Below the pieces are notes generated by a model, which worked only from the letters and a program-made list of their open reading frames with translations, ran no database searches and had not been told where the DNA came from. Shown here piece after piece: positions 1 through 6,012 of a DNA stretch of 7,541 bases. This DNA is from Candidatus Omnitrophota bacterium (GTDB lineage: Bacteria > Omnitrophota > Gorgyraeia > JACOVV01): contig JAHFFC010000039.1 in the NCBI GenBank assembly GCA_023248175.1, positions 1-7,541 on the forward strand, given 5' to 3'. The translations under genes were made by a program, and so were the position numbers. Position 1 is the first letter of the stretch; the number at the start of each line of letters is the position of its first letter.

Positions 1-989
1 CCTTTTGCATAATCCAGATATTGAAAGGCCGGTTGAAGATAGTAAGGTTTCGGGTAATTGACCACGGTCTGAACGCCGCAAAGCGCTAATTCCCGCTGAA
101 CCTGATCTCTGTTTTTAACGCGGATCACATACAGGTGATAAACGTGATCTCTCCCGGCTTGTTCAAGGGGGGTGATAACGTCGGGAGCACGTTTCCGTAA
201 TTGCCGAGTGTAATAATGGGCGAGCTGTTTTCTCTTTCGATTCCATCGATCGAGCGATTTTAACTTCACCCGCAGAATGGCGGCCTGCAAGGTGTCAAGG
301 CGAGAATTTTGTCCGGGCACCAGGTTGAGATATTTTTCTTTCCGTCCATGGTCCCTGAGGACTCTCAACTGTTCCGCGATTGGTTTTAGATTGGTAACTA
401 CCATGCCGCCGTCCCCCCAGCAGCCAAGATTTTTTGTCGGGTAGAAACTAAAACAACCCACATCTCCCAGATTCCCCGCTTTGTGGTTTTGATATTCCGC
501 GCCATGAGCCTGGGCGGCGTCCTCAATAATCCAAAGTTTGTGACGTTTGGCCAGAGTTTTGAGTTCACTCATTTCAGCCGTCTGCCCATAGAGATGAACC
601 GGTAAAATCGCTTTCGTTTGTCCAGTGATGACATCAGCAACTTGCCGGGGATTGAGGTTATAACTGACAGGATCAATATCCACCAGCACCGGTTTAGCTC
701 CTGACAGCGCGATCGCGATGGCGGTTGCGATATAGGTGAAAGAAGAGGTAATGACTTCATCACCAGGCCCGATTCCCAATGCCACTAGACTTAGCCATAT
801 GGCGTCGGTCCCTGAATTAACGCCGATCCCATACCGGGCGCCGCAGTATTCGGCGAATTCTTTCTCGAAATGGGCGACTTCTTTTCCCAAGATGAAATCA
901 CCCCGGCGGTTAAGTTGTTGAATAAGCCGCCAGTAAACCTGTTTTTGTCCGTTGAATTGATAGCTGAAATCCATCCAGGGGATTTGCAT
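1..989 (-). CDS. DegT/DnrJ/EryC1/StrS-family PLP-dependent sugar aminotransferase (C-terminus beyond window)
   Basis: Reverse-strand frame of 329 codons from ATG (987-989), open to the window edge. Family members are usually about 360-390 residues, so perhaps 40-60 residues are missing. Visible family marks are N-S-G-T-D at 58-62 (PLP phosphate contact), a G-P-G-D-E-V-I turn at 75-80, P-V-H-L-Y-G at 130-135, E-D-A-A-Q-A-H-G at 156-163 (Asp157 would pair with the PLP ring nitrogen) and S-F-Y-P-T-K-N-L-G at 181-189. Lys186 there is the Schiff-base lysine. Its presence argues for a true aminotransferase rather than an RfbH/ColD-type dehydratase, which carries His. The family transfers an amino group, usually from Glu or Gln, to a keto group on a nucleotide-linked sugar in the cytoplasm. 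The sugar and carbon position cannot be told. GGAG (995-998) lies 5 nt before the ATG and supports this start. The gene is divergent from the RmlD-like gene, which suggests a shared surface-sugar locus. Confidence 0.95.
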   Translation of the reverse strand, partial: MQIPWMDFSYQFNGQKQVYWRLIQQLNRRGDFILGKEVAHFEKEFAEYCGARYGIGVNSGTDAIWLSLVALGIGPGDEVITSSFTYIATAIAIALSGAKPVLVDIDPVSYNLNPRQVADVITGQTKAILPVHLYGQTAEMSELKTLAKRHKLWIIEDAAQAHGAEYQNHKAGNLGDVGCFSFYPTKNLGCWGDGGMVVTNLKPIAEQLRVLRDHGRKEKYLNLVPGQNSRLDTLQAAILRVKLKSLDRWNRKRKQLAHYYTRQLRKRAPDVITPLEQAGRDHVYHLYVIRVKNRDQVQRELALCGVQTVVNYPKPYYLQPAFQYLDYAK

Positions 990-1021
990 CGTTTCTCCAG
1001 TCCTTATAAAAAGTGAAACTC

Positions 1022-1030
1022 ATTATACCA
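1022..1030 (-). promoter_or_regulatory. Extended -10 promoter for the aminotransferase gene
   Basis: On the minus strand the sequence reads TGGTATAAT, a perfect sigma70 -10 hexamer with the TGn extension. No good -35 lies 16-18 bp upstream; the best is TAGATT-like at 1045-1050. That is tolerable for an extended -10 promoter. Predicted transcription start is near 1015, giving a leader of about 25 nt with the GGAG ribosome site correctly placed before the ATG at 989. Confidence 0.55.
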
Positions 1031-1078
1031 GAGCTCCTTCTGAAAATCTACGAAGCATTCCTGCAGGCAGTGGATCAG

Positions 1079-1108
1079 TTGACGCAACTCACCCTCCTAT
1101 ATTATACT
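1079..1108 (+). promoter_or_regulatory. Sigma70-like promoter for the RmlD-like/ABC/glycosyltransferase operon
   Basis: TTGACG (1079-1084, 5 of 6 matches to the -35 consensus) is separated by 18 bp from TATACT (1103-1108, 5 of 6 to the -10). The expected start is near 1115. A perfect short inverted repeat, AGTTG-ACG-CAACT (1077-1089), straddles the -35 element and could be a repressor site, although it is short enough to be chance. The leader would contain the nucleotidyltransferase-like stub at 1122-1163 and end at the ATG at 1174. It faces away from the aminotransferase promoter, with the two predicted starts about 100 bp apart. Confidence 0.5.
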
Positions 1109-1121
1109 GACTTCCATAATG

Positions 1122-1163
1122 ATGCCCAAGGTTGTGATTCTCTGTGGTGGTATTGGGGTGTGA
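1122..1163 (+). pseudogene. N-terminal stub of a sugar-phosphate nucleotidyltransferase (13 codons)
   Basis: ATG at 1122 opens a 13-codon frame, MPKVVILCGGIGV, ended by TGA at 1161-1163. The run K-V-V-I-L-C-G-G-x-G is the nucleotide-binding start of glucose-1-phosphate cytidylyl/thymidylyltransferases (family pattern roughly KxVILAGGxGTRL). The similarity breaks off just where the T-R-L of the motif should come. None of the three forward frames continues the family after the break. I read it as the relic of a deleted gene whose promoter was inherited by the gene downstream. It could instead be a coincidental leader peptide. Its stop lies 10 nt before the ATG of the RmlD-like gene, which has no good SD, so reinitiation from this stub is possible. 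No clear ribosome site precedes it, and the predicted transcript start is only a few bases upstream. Confidence 0.5.
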
Positions 1164-1173
1164 AACACTGCTA

Positions 1174-2076
1174 ATGGAGAAAACAGTCGCAATCATCGGT
1201 GGAAGCGGCCTGGTGGGGGGATATCTCACGCGGGTTTTCAAGGAAGCCCAAGGATACAAAAAGGTTGTGCCGACCACCCACTCGATTCAGAGAGAGAGGT
1301 TCTATCCACTGGACATTACCCTGCCGGAGCAGATGGAAAAATTCTTTTTGAAGTATCATCCTGACGTTGTCATTTTCGCAGCAGCCATGACCCATGTGGA
1401 CCGGTGTGAGGAAGAGAAAGAGCTTTGCTTGAAGAGTAACGTCGAAGCGGTGAAAGATTCCATTCGTTTCCTAAAAAAGTCGGGGAAGTTTTTTCAGTTT
1501 GTGTTTTTCTCAACGGAGTACATTTTTGATGGAGAAAATGGCCCCTATCCAGAAACGGCTTCAGCCAATCCATTAAGTGTTTACGGAACGTCCAAGTGGC
1601 TGGCAGAGGAGTTCATTCGTAGAGAAGTTGAAAATTATCTGATTATTCGCATCACAGGGGCGTATGGGTTAGAATCAGCGCAGAAAAATTTCTTTTATAC
1701 CGTTCGCAGGCATTTAACGCAGAATAAAATGCTTCGTGTTCCTAATGACCAAATTTCCAGCCCGACTTACGCCGGGTATATCGCCAGAACGGTAAGGTAT
1801 CTGGTTGAAAGAGGGGAAAAGGGGACATTTCATGTTACCGGCAATACCCGGATCAGCCGTTCTGATTTTGCCAGAGCCATTGCCGAACGTTTTGGGTGGG
1901 ATTTAAAATGGATCGAGCCTGTCGCCACCGCCGATCTAGAACAAAAAGCAAAGAGGCCGCTCAACGCGGGACTGATTCCCTCAAAAACTGCCGGAATGAA
2001 CCCTATCCCTACTCTTCAAGAGAGCCTTGATGAGTTCTATCAGGAATATAAAACAGCGAATCGTTGCCAAACGTGA
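1174..2076 (+). CDS. RmlD-like NAD(P)-dependent sugar-nucleotide reductase (short-chain dehydrogenase superfamily)
   Basis: 300 codons from ATG 1174. The family is dTDP-4-dehydrorhamnose reductase and relatives, extended SDR enzymes of about 290-300 residues, so this is full length. The Rossmann loop G-G-S-G-L-V-G-G lies at 9-16. A-A-A-x-T-x-V-D-x-C-E at 69-79 matches the family A-A-Y-T-x-V-D-x-A-E. S113-T114 with Y137-G-T-S-K141 form the S/T-Y-K catalytic set, and F-D-G at 118-120, S-P-T at 196-198 and R-P-L-N at 261-264 complete the pattern. It would reduce the keto group of a nucleotide-activated sugar in the cytosol. The exact sugar is unknown, because RmlA, B and C are absent from the window. 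A GTG at 1144 gives a 10-residue extension, but it precedes the conserved Rossmann strand and overlaps the nucleotidyltransferase stub, so ATG is preferred. The stop overlaps the next start (GTGA), suggesting translational coupling to the binding protein. Confidence 0.88.
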   Translation: MEKTVAIIGGSGLVGGYLTRVFKEAQGYKKVVPTTHSIQRERFYPLDITLPEQMEKFFLKYHPDVVIFAAAMTHVDRCEEEKELCLKSNVEAVKDSIRFLKKSGKFFQFVFFSTEYIFDGENGPYPETASANPLSVYGTSKWLAEEFIRREVENYLIIRITGAYGLESAQKNFFYTVRRHLTQNKMLRVPNDQISSPTYAGYIARTVRYLVERGEKGTFHVTGNTRISRSDFARAIAERFGWDLKWIEPVATADLEQKAKRPLNAGLIPSKTAGMNPIPTLQESLDEFYQEYKTANRCQT

Positions 2077-3695
2077 GAATGATACTGATTTCTTTTCTAC
2101 TGTTGCCGGCGGTATTATTAGGTTGTTCTCCAGCAGTTAATTCTTCTTCGTTAATTCCCTCTTCCGATGGTACTCCCGCGTACGGCGACGCGTTCGTCAC
2201 CGGCTCTATCGGAGACGCCCGCACCCTGATTCCAATTCTTGCTTCGGACAGCGCCTCGGGGGATATTTGCGGTCTGATTTTCAATGGGTTGGTGAGGTAT
2301 AACCCGCGCCTAGAGTTAGAGGGAGATCTGGCGGAGAATTGGGAAGTCTCTGAAGATCATTTAACGATTACGTTTCACTTAAGGAAAAATGTCCGATGGC
2401 ACGACGGAGTCCCTTTCACGGCCAAAGACGTAGAGTTTACTTACCAACAATTAATCGCCCCAGCCGTTAAAACTCCTTACAGCGGAGATTTTGAGAGAGT
2501 TGAATTACTCCAAGTCGTGGATGATTTTACAATCCGAGTGAAATACAAAGAACCCTTTGTGCCGGGGCTTGCCAGTTGGGGGATGGGGATTCTTCCCCGG
2601 CATCTGTTGGAAGGGAAAGATCTCAACTCCACAGAATTCTCTCGACATCCTGTGGGTACCGGGTCGTATCGTTTTGTCCGTTGGAAGACCGGAGAATTGA
2701 TTGAATTAGAGGCCAATCCGGATTACTACGAGGGGAAACCTTACATCAACCGCTATCTCTACCGGATTATTCCAGATCAGGCGACGATGTTTCTCGAACT
2801 TCAAGGGTTAGGAATTGATTCCACTGGATTAACTCCCTTGCAGTTCAACCGTCAGACCGAAACTAGTTTTTTGAAAAGGCAATTCCAGAAATTTCGATAT
2901 CCCAGTTTTGGATACACCTATCTCGGTTTCAACTTAAACGACAAACGGTTTTCGGATCTCCGCGTTCGCCGAGCCATCACCGCGGCGATTGACCGTCAAG
3001 AAATCATTCAGGGTATTTTATTAGGATTGGGAACTGAATTAACCGGCCCCTTTCCAACGGAGTCGTGGGCTTATAATCACTCTGTACAACCCATTGTTTA
3101 TGATCCTGCTTTGGCAAAGTGGTTATTGGCTGAAGCAGGATGGGAGGATCATGACCGAGACGGCTGGCTTGATAAAGAGGGGATAAAGTTTGAGTTTACT
3201 ATTATCACCAACCAGGGAAATGACCAGCGGAAGATGGCGGCGGAGATCATTCAAAAGCGCCTCGCTGAAATTGGGATTTCGGTAAAAGTTCAAGTGATTG
3301 AATGGAGTTCCTTTATTAGCGAGTTCATTGACAAACGTCGGTTTGAAGCAGTGTTATTGGGATGGTCGCTTTCGCGCGATCCCGATCTTTACGATATCTG
3401 GCATTCCTCGAAGACAAAAGAGGGAGAGTTTAATTTTTTGGGATATGCGAATTCAGAAGTGGATGAACTGCTCATTGAAGGGCGGCGGACATTTGATCAG
3501 AAAGAACGGCAAAGAATTTACCATCGGCTCCACGAACTCATCGCAAAGGACGCCCCGGTTATTTTTCTTTACGTACCAGATGCCCTCCCGGTGGTGCACC
3601 GCCGTTTTCATGGAGTAGAAGTGGCTCCTATCGGCATTGGGTATAATTTCATTGAGTGGTACGTTCCTCAAGGAGAACAACGGTACACTCGATGA
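2073..3695 (+). CDS. Family-5 ABC solute-binding lipoprotein (DppA/OppA type)
   Basis: 540 residues from GTG 2073, the usual length for the family. The N-terminus has Arg2, a hydrophobic stretch at 3-16 and the lipobox L-L-G-C with Cys18 as lipidation site, so the mature protein should be membrane-anchored and face the periplasm or outside. Typical signatures follow: W-E-V-S-E-D at 90-95, F-H-L-R-K-N-V-R-W-H-D-G-V-P-F-T-A-K-D-V at 101-120, P-V-G-T-G-S-Y-R at 193-200, N-P-D-Y-Y at 215-219 and R-V-R-R-A-I-T-A-A-I-D-R at 297-308. A D-H-D-R-D-G-W-L-D loop lies at 359-367. Such proteins deliver oligopeptides, and sometimes other small solutes, to a DppBC/OppBC pore; the ligand cannot be read here. 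TTG 2064 and ATG 2079 are alternative starts. GTG is chosen because it keeps the positive n-region residue and overlaps the upstream stop as GTGA. The stop overlaps the glycosyltransferase ATG (ATGA). The matching permease follows one gene later. Confidence 0.92.
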   Translation: MRMILISFLLLPAVLLGCSPAVNSSSLIPSSDGTPAYGDAFVTGSIGDARTLIPILASDSASGDICGLIFNGLVRYNPRLELEGDLAENWEVSEDHLTITFHLRKNVRWHDGVPFTAKDVEFTYQQLIAPAVKTPYSGDFERVELLQVVDDFTIRVKYKEPFVPGLASWGMGILPRHLLEGKDLNSTEFSRHPVGTGSYRFVRWKTGELIELEANPDYYEGKPYINRYLYRIIPDQATMFLELQGLGIDSTGLTPLQFNRQTETSFLKRQFQKFRYPSFGYTYLGFNLNDKRFSDLRVRRAITAAIDRQEIIQGILLGLGTELTGPFPTESWAYNHSVQPIVYDPALAKWLLAEAGWEDHDRDGWLDKEGIKFEFTIITNQGNDQRKMAAEIIQKRLAEIGISVKVQVIEWSSFISEFIDKRRFEAVLLGWSLSRDPDLYDIWHSSKTKEGEFNFLGYANSEVDELLIEGRRTFDQKERQRIYHRLHELIAKDAPVIFLYVPDALPVVHRRFHGVEVAPIGIGYNFIEWYVPQGEQRYTR

Positions 3696-4759
3696 AAGTT
3701 TTATTTTTAACTCCTTATCCATTAAGGAAGGGACCGAATGTTCGGTTCCGATTGGAATGTTATCTCTCTTATCTAGAAGAAGCAGGGATTCGGTATAAAA
3801 TCCGTCCGTTCGCCTCCGACCGTTTTTATCAGATCCTTTATAAAAGAGGGTATTTCTTTAGGAAGTTCTCTTTTACTTTATGGGGATATTTCACTCGTCT
3901 ATTTCATTTTTTTGAGTCCCTGAATTATGATGTTATTTGTGTCCTGAGGGAGGTTTCGCCCTTTGGCCCTGCGGTTTTTCCCTATCTGTGGGAACTTTTT
4001 GGGAAAAGAGTGATTTATGATTTTGACGACGCAATTTATCTCAAGAATATGAGTCAAGTCAACCGGATGGTTGCGTTTTTAAAATGTTCCGCAAACACCA
4101 ATGTCTTTATTCAGTTAAGTCAACGGGTGATTACTGGAAATAATCACTTGGCAGAATACGCTCGCCGTTACAACTCCAACACCGTCATGATCCCGACCCC
4201 TATTGACACGGCCCATTTTACCCCTGCTCAAAATACGAAGAAGCAAAAAGTATGCATCGGCTGGAGCGGCAGTTGGACGACCCTGCCGCATTTTTATCTA
4301 GTAAAAGAAGAGTTGAGAGAACTTACCCGACGATACCTTTCTGTTTGCGTCAGAGTTTTTGGAACTCAGGTCGTGAATATTCCTGGAGTTCCATTGGAAG
4401 CTTTGGATTGGAGTCTGGAATCAGAGTTGGAACAATTGCGCAGTTTTGATATCGGAATCATGCCTCTGCCTGACGATGAATGGAGCCGCGGGAAATGCGG
4501 ATTTAAACTCCTGATGTATATGGCTCTTGGAATTCCAACGGTCTCCTCGCCGATAGGAGTCAATACCGAGATTATCCGGGATGGAGAAAATGGATTTCTG
4601 GCTTCCAGCAGGGAGGAATGGATTGGGAAACTTTCCTTGCTGATCGCAGATCCATTATTACGTCAAAGAATTGCCGCCGCTGGGAGGAAAACTGTCGAGG
4701 AGAAATACTCAGTGGCGAAATGGGGGCCGGAGTTTGTGAAAGTGATCAAATATCAATAA
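3692..4759 (+). CDS. GT4-type glycosyltransferase (GT-B fold)
   Basis: 355 residues from ATG 3692, normal for a GT-B enzyme. The N-terminal half starts M-K-V-L-F-L-T-P-Y-P with G-P-N-V-R-F-R at 14-20 and Y-D-F-D-D-A-I-Y at 109-116, a pattern common in GT4-type enzymes. The C-terminal donor domain shows I-G-W-S-G-S at 189-194, then D-I-G-I-M-P-L-P at 253-260. After that come G-K-C-G-F-K (267-272), M-A-L-G-I-P-T-V at 277-284 and D-G-E-N-G-F-L at 297-303. These are hallmarks of the Glycos_transf_1 domain, with Lys268 and Lys272 candidates for donor phosphate contact. It should transfer a sugar from a nucleotide donor to a glycan or lipid acceptor at the cytoplasmic face; neither substrate is knowable here. 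A longer frame begins at GTG 3656, but the conserved first strand begins at this ATG, which overlaps the upstream stop as ATGA. AAGGAG at 3670-3675 is 16 nt away, rather far, so coupling probably helps. It interrupts the binding-protein/permease pair. Confidence 0.9.
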   Translation: MKVLFLTPYPLRKGPNVRFRLECYLSYLEEAGIRYKIRPFASDRFYQILYKRGYFFRKFSFTLWGYFTRLFHFFESLNYDVICVLREVSPFGPAVFPYLWELFGKRVIYDFDDAIYLKNMSQVNRMVAFLKCSANTNVFIQLSQRVITGNNHLAEYARRYNSNTVMIPTPIDTAHFTPAQNTKKQKVCIGWSGSWTTLPHFYLVKEELRELTRRYLSVCVRVFGTQVVNIPGVPLEALDWSLESELEQLRSFDIGIMPLPDDEWSRGKCGFKLLMYMALGIPTVSSPIGVNTEIIRDGENGFLASSREEWIGKLSLLIADPLLRQRIAAAGRKTVEEKYSVAKWGPEFVKVIKYQ

Positions 4760-4764
4760 AACGT

Positions 4765-4771
4765 AGAGGGG
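4765..4771 (+). promoter_or_regulatory. Ribosome binding site that fixes a TTG start
   Basis: AGAGGGG lies 9 nt upstream of TTG 4781. An in-frame TAA at 4772-4774 excludes any earlier start, and the first in-frame ATG would be residue 74, inside the conserved fold. TTG is therefore the start of the permease gene. Confidence 0.75.
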
Positions 4772-4780
4772 TAAAAGCAG

Positions 4781-5761
4781 TTGATTCATTATCTGGCACG
4801 TCGTTTATTAGGGTTAATTCCGCTTCTGGTCGGTATCACGCTGATAACTTTTTTCGTGATTCATCTTGCCCCCGGTAAGCCGACCGATATTCTCACTGAC
4901 CTTAACCCCAAAATTTCACTGCAAGTCCGGGAACGATTAGCAAAAGTCTATGGACTTGACCAGCCTCTTCATCGGCAATACCTGCAGTGGATCTTGCGAA
5001 TGGTGCGGCTTGATTTCGGCCGCTCGTTCATGGACGATCGTTCCGTCTGGGATAAAATCGCCGAGCGGATTCCGGTAACCCTTTGGATCAATCTTTTGGC
5101 AATGGTATCGCTTTTCTTGATTGCGGTTCCGCTGGGGGTTTGGGGGGCGATACGAGCGGGAACGTTTTTGGATCACGTAACGACTCTCCTGATTTTTATC
5201 GGTTTTGCCGCTCCCACTTTCTGGTTAGCGCTTCTGTTGATGCAGTTTTTTGGAATCCAATTAAGGTGGTTGCCGCTTTCAGGACTGGTATCGCTGGATT
5301 ATGACCGAATGACTCCATTAGAGAAAGGAACGGATCTTATCCGTCACTTAATCCTCCCTGTTTTTGTCTCGGCATTCGGAGGGCTTGCCGGTGTCTCCCG
5401 GTATATGAGGGCCAGCCTCTCGGAAGTTCTGGGCCAGGACTACATTCGGACAGCCCGCGCCAAAGGATTAAGTGAGCATCAAGTTTTATACAAGCACGCC
5501 CTGCGTAACGCCCTATTGCCGATTGTGACGATTCTGGGATTGTCTGTTCCCGGTTTGCTGGGAGGAAGTGTTATTTTTGAGACGATTTTTGCCATTCCGG
5601 GGCTGGGTCGGCTTTTCTACGACAGCGCCATGGCGCGGGATTATCCGGTAGTGATGGGAATTCTCACGATTGGAGCGGTGTTAACGTTACTGGGGAATTT
5701 ATTGGCAGACCTCGGCTACGCCTGGGTGGATCCGAGGATTCGGATCAGCGGAGAAAAATAA
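4781..5761 (+). CDS. DppB/OppB-type ABC transporter permease
   Basis: 326 residues from TTG, full length for the family. It begins [10 protein letters not shown], the typical short N-terminus before the first membrane helix (about 9-29). Further helices are likely near 100-125, 134-157, 190-210, 246-265 and 286-310, giving six. D-F-G-R-S at 78-82 and the G-L-D-x-P-L-x-x-Q-Y stretch at 58-67 are family hallmarks. The EAA loop that docks on the ATPase is [11 protein letters not shown] followed by K-H-A-L-R-N-A at 220-244. [16 protein letters not shown] at 261-276 is also diagnostic. It would form half of the inner-membrane pore taking solute from the binding protein encoded two genes upstream. 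Its normal partner permease and the two ATPases are not found after it. Its TAA overlaps an ATG (TAATG) that opens a disrupted small ORF, as if a coupled gene once followed. Confidence 0.93.
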   Translation: MIHYLARRLLGLIPLLVGITLITFFVIHLAPGKPTDILTDLNPKISLQVRERLAKVYGLDQPLHRQYLQWILRMVRLDFGRSFMDDRSVWDKIAERIPVTLWINLLAMVSLFLIAVPLGVWGAIRAGTFLDHVTTLLIFIGFAAPTFWLALLLMQFFGIQLRWLPLSGLVSLDYDRMTPLEKGTDLIRHLILPVFVSAFGGLAGVSRYMRASLSEVLGQDYIRTARAKGLSEHQVLYKHALRNALLPIVTILGLSVPGLLGGSVIFETIFAIPGLGRLFYDSAMARDYPVVMGILTIGAVLTLLGNLLADLGYAWVDPRIRISGEK

Positions 5762-5774
5762 TGAAGCGTCTGAA

Positions 5775-5889
5775 TAACTCACCTTACGCAGTGCTGTCAT
5801 TCTGAACGAACCGTAGTGAAGTGCCCGCCTCAGGCGAAAAGAACCCCATGAAGGTGGGACACAGGGGAACTGCTGCGTAACATGAGTTA
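5775..5889. mobile_element. MITE-like element with 17-bp terminal inverted repeats and TA edges
   Basis: The left end TAACTCACCTTACGCAG (5775-5791) and the right end CTGCGTAACATGAGTTA (5873-5889) are inverted repeats matching at 15 of 17 positions. Both outer edges are TA, as would result from a TA target duplication typical of the IS630-Tc1/mariner group; this attribution is inference. The interior is about 80 bp and too short to code for a transposase. It contains TGTCATTCTGAACGAA (5795-5810), resembling a dispersed intergenic repeat motif seen in many bacterial genomes. It also holds a compact palindrome CGCCT-C-AGGCG (5826-5836). Inside an operon, the transcribed ends could fold into a long stem. 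It interrupts the small ORF that follows the permease gene. Confidence 0.65.
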
Positions 5890-5900
5890 CTAGATTTTAT

Positions 5901-5946
5901 TTGACATTGGTTAGTTTTTATTATTTAATGTTGGCATTATTCGTGC
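5901..5946 (+). promoter_or_regulatory. Candidate promoter(s) between the MITE-like element and the terminator
   Basis: TTGACA (5901-5906, perfect -35) is followed after 17 bp by TTTAAT (5924-5929, 5 of 6), so a start near 5936 is possible. Separately, TTGGCATTATTCGTGC (5931-5946) has the GG-N10-GC spacing of a sigma54 promoter, though its -12 part (GTGC) is imperfect. Either would direct transcription straight into the terminator at 5965-5990, 22 bp before the ATG at 6013. That would make a very short RNA, or a read-through leader for the large gene. The same bases also make sense as codons of the split hydrophobic ORF, and AT-rich coding DNA easily mimics promoters. Confidence 0.3.
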
Positions 5947-5964
5947 TAAGTTTGAAGTGAACCG

Positions 5965-5990
5965 ACCGGGGGGGAGAACCCGGTTTTTTT
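5965..5990 (+). terminator. Rho-independent terminator at the end of the ABC/glycan operon
   Basis: The stem ACCGGG (5965-5970) pairs with CCCGGT (5979-5984) across the loop GGGGAGAA, followed by T through 5990. It is a short GC-rich stem with a seven-T tail. It sits 4 bp after the stop of the reconstructed small ORF and ends 22 bp before the next gene's first ATG, so it should separate the transporter operon from the downstream gene. Confidence 0.8.
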
Positions 5991-6012
5991 ATAACTTCTC
6001 ATTACAAATTTT

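Larger units (their letters stand above)
5761..5960 (+). pseudogene. Small hydrophobic ORF coupled to the permease, split by a MITE-like element
   Basis: ATG 5761 overlaps the permease stop (TAATG). As it stands, the frame gives MKRLN, then element-derived codons, and ends at TGA 5803-5805 after 14 residues. If the segment 5775-5889 is collapsed to a single TA, codons 1-4 (5761-5772) join AAT-ACT-AGA and the downstream frame. The frame then runs open to TGA 5958-5960, 28 codons in all. The restored product starts M-K-R-L-N-T-R-F and then has a run of Leu, Phe, Tyr, Val and Ala about 20 residues long, long enough for one membrane helix. The stop is 4 bp before the terminator stem. It might be a small membrane protein, or the N-terminus of a DppC-type permease already truncated before or by the insertion. 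A T-rich sequence gives hydrophobic codons by default, so the reconstruction is suggestive, not proof. Confidence 0.45.

Noticed and set aside
1144..1173. GTG start giving the RmlD-like protein a longer N-terminus with an L-G-C that hints at a lipobox
   Set aside because: The conserved Rossmann strand starts at the ATG at 1174. The extra ten codons are the nucleotidyltransferase-like stub read in another frame, and the enzyme is cytosolic by family.
2009..2284. Minus-strand open frame of 91 codons under the start of the binding-protein gene
   Set aside because: It lies antisense to a well-supported gene, spans its signal peptide region, and its translation resembles no family. It is a shadow frame.
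3298..3618. Plus-strand open frame of 106 codons inside the binding-protein gene
   Set aside because: It is a shifted frame wholly within a clear family-5 binding protein, with no ribosome site or recognisable motif.
3453..3722. Minus-strand open frame of 89 codons across the binding-protein/glycosyltransferase junction
   Set aside because: It is antisense to two overlapping supported genes and has no family features or ribosome site.
5761..5805. Fourteen-codon [17 protein letters not shown] as a real small gene or intact DppC start
   Set aside because: From about codon 5 the sequence is the left inverted repeat and core of the mobile element, so these residues are not ancestral coding sequence.
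5811..5872. Possible CRISPR or tandem repeat in the core of the element
   Set aside because: There is no direct repetition with regular spacing, only short palindromes and the paired inverted ends.
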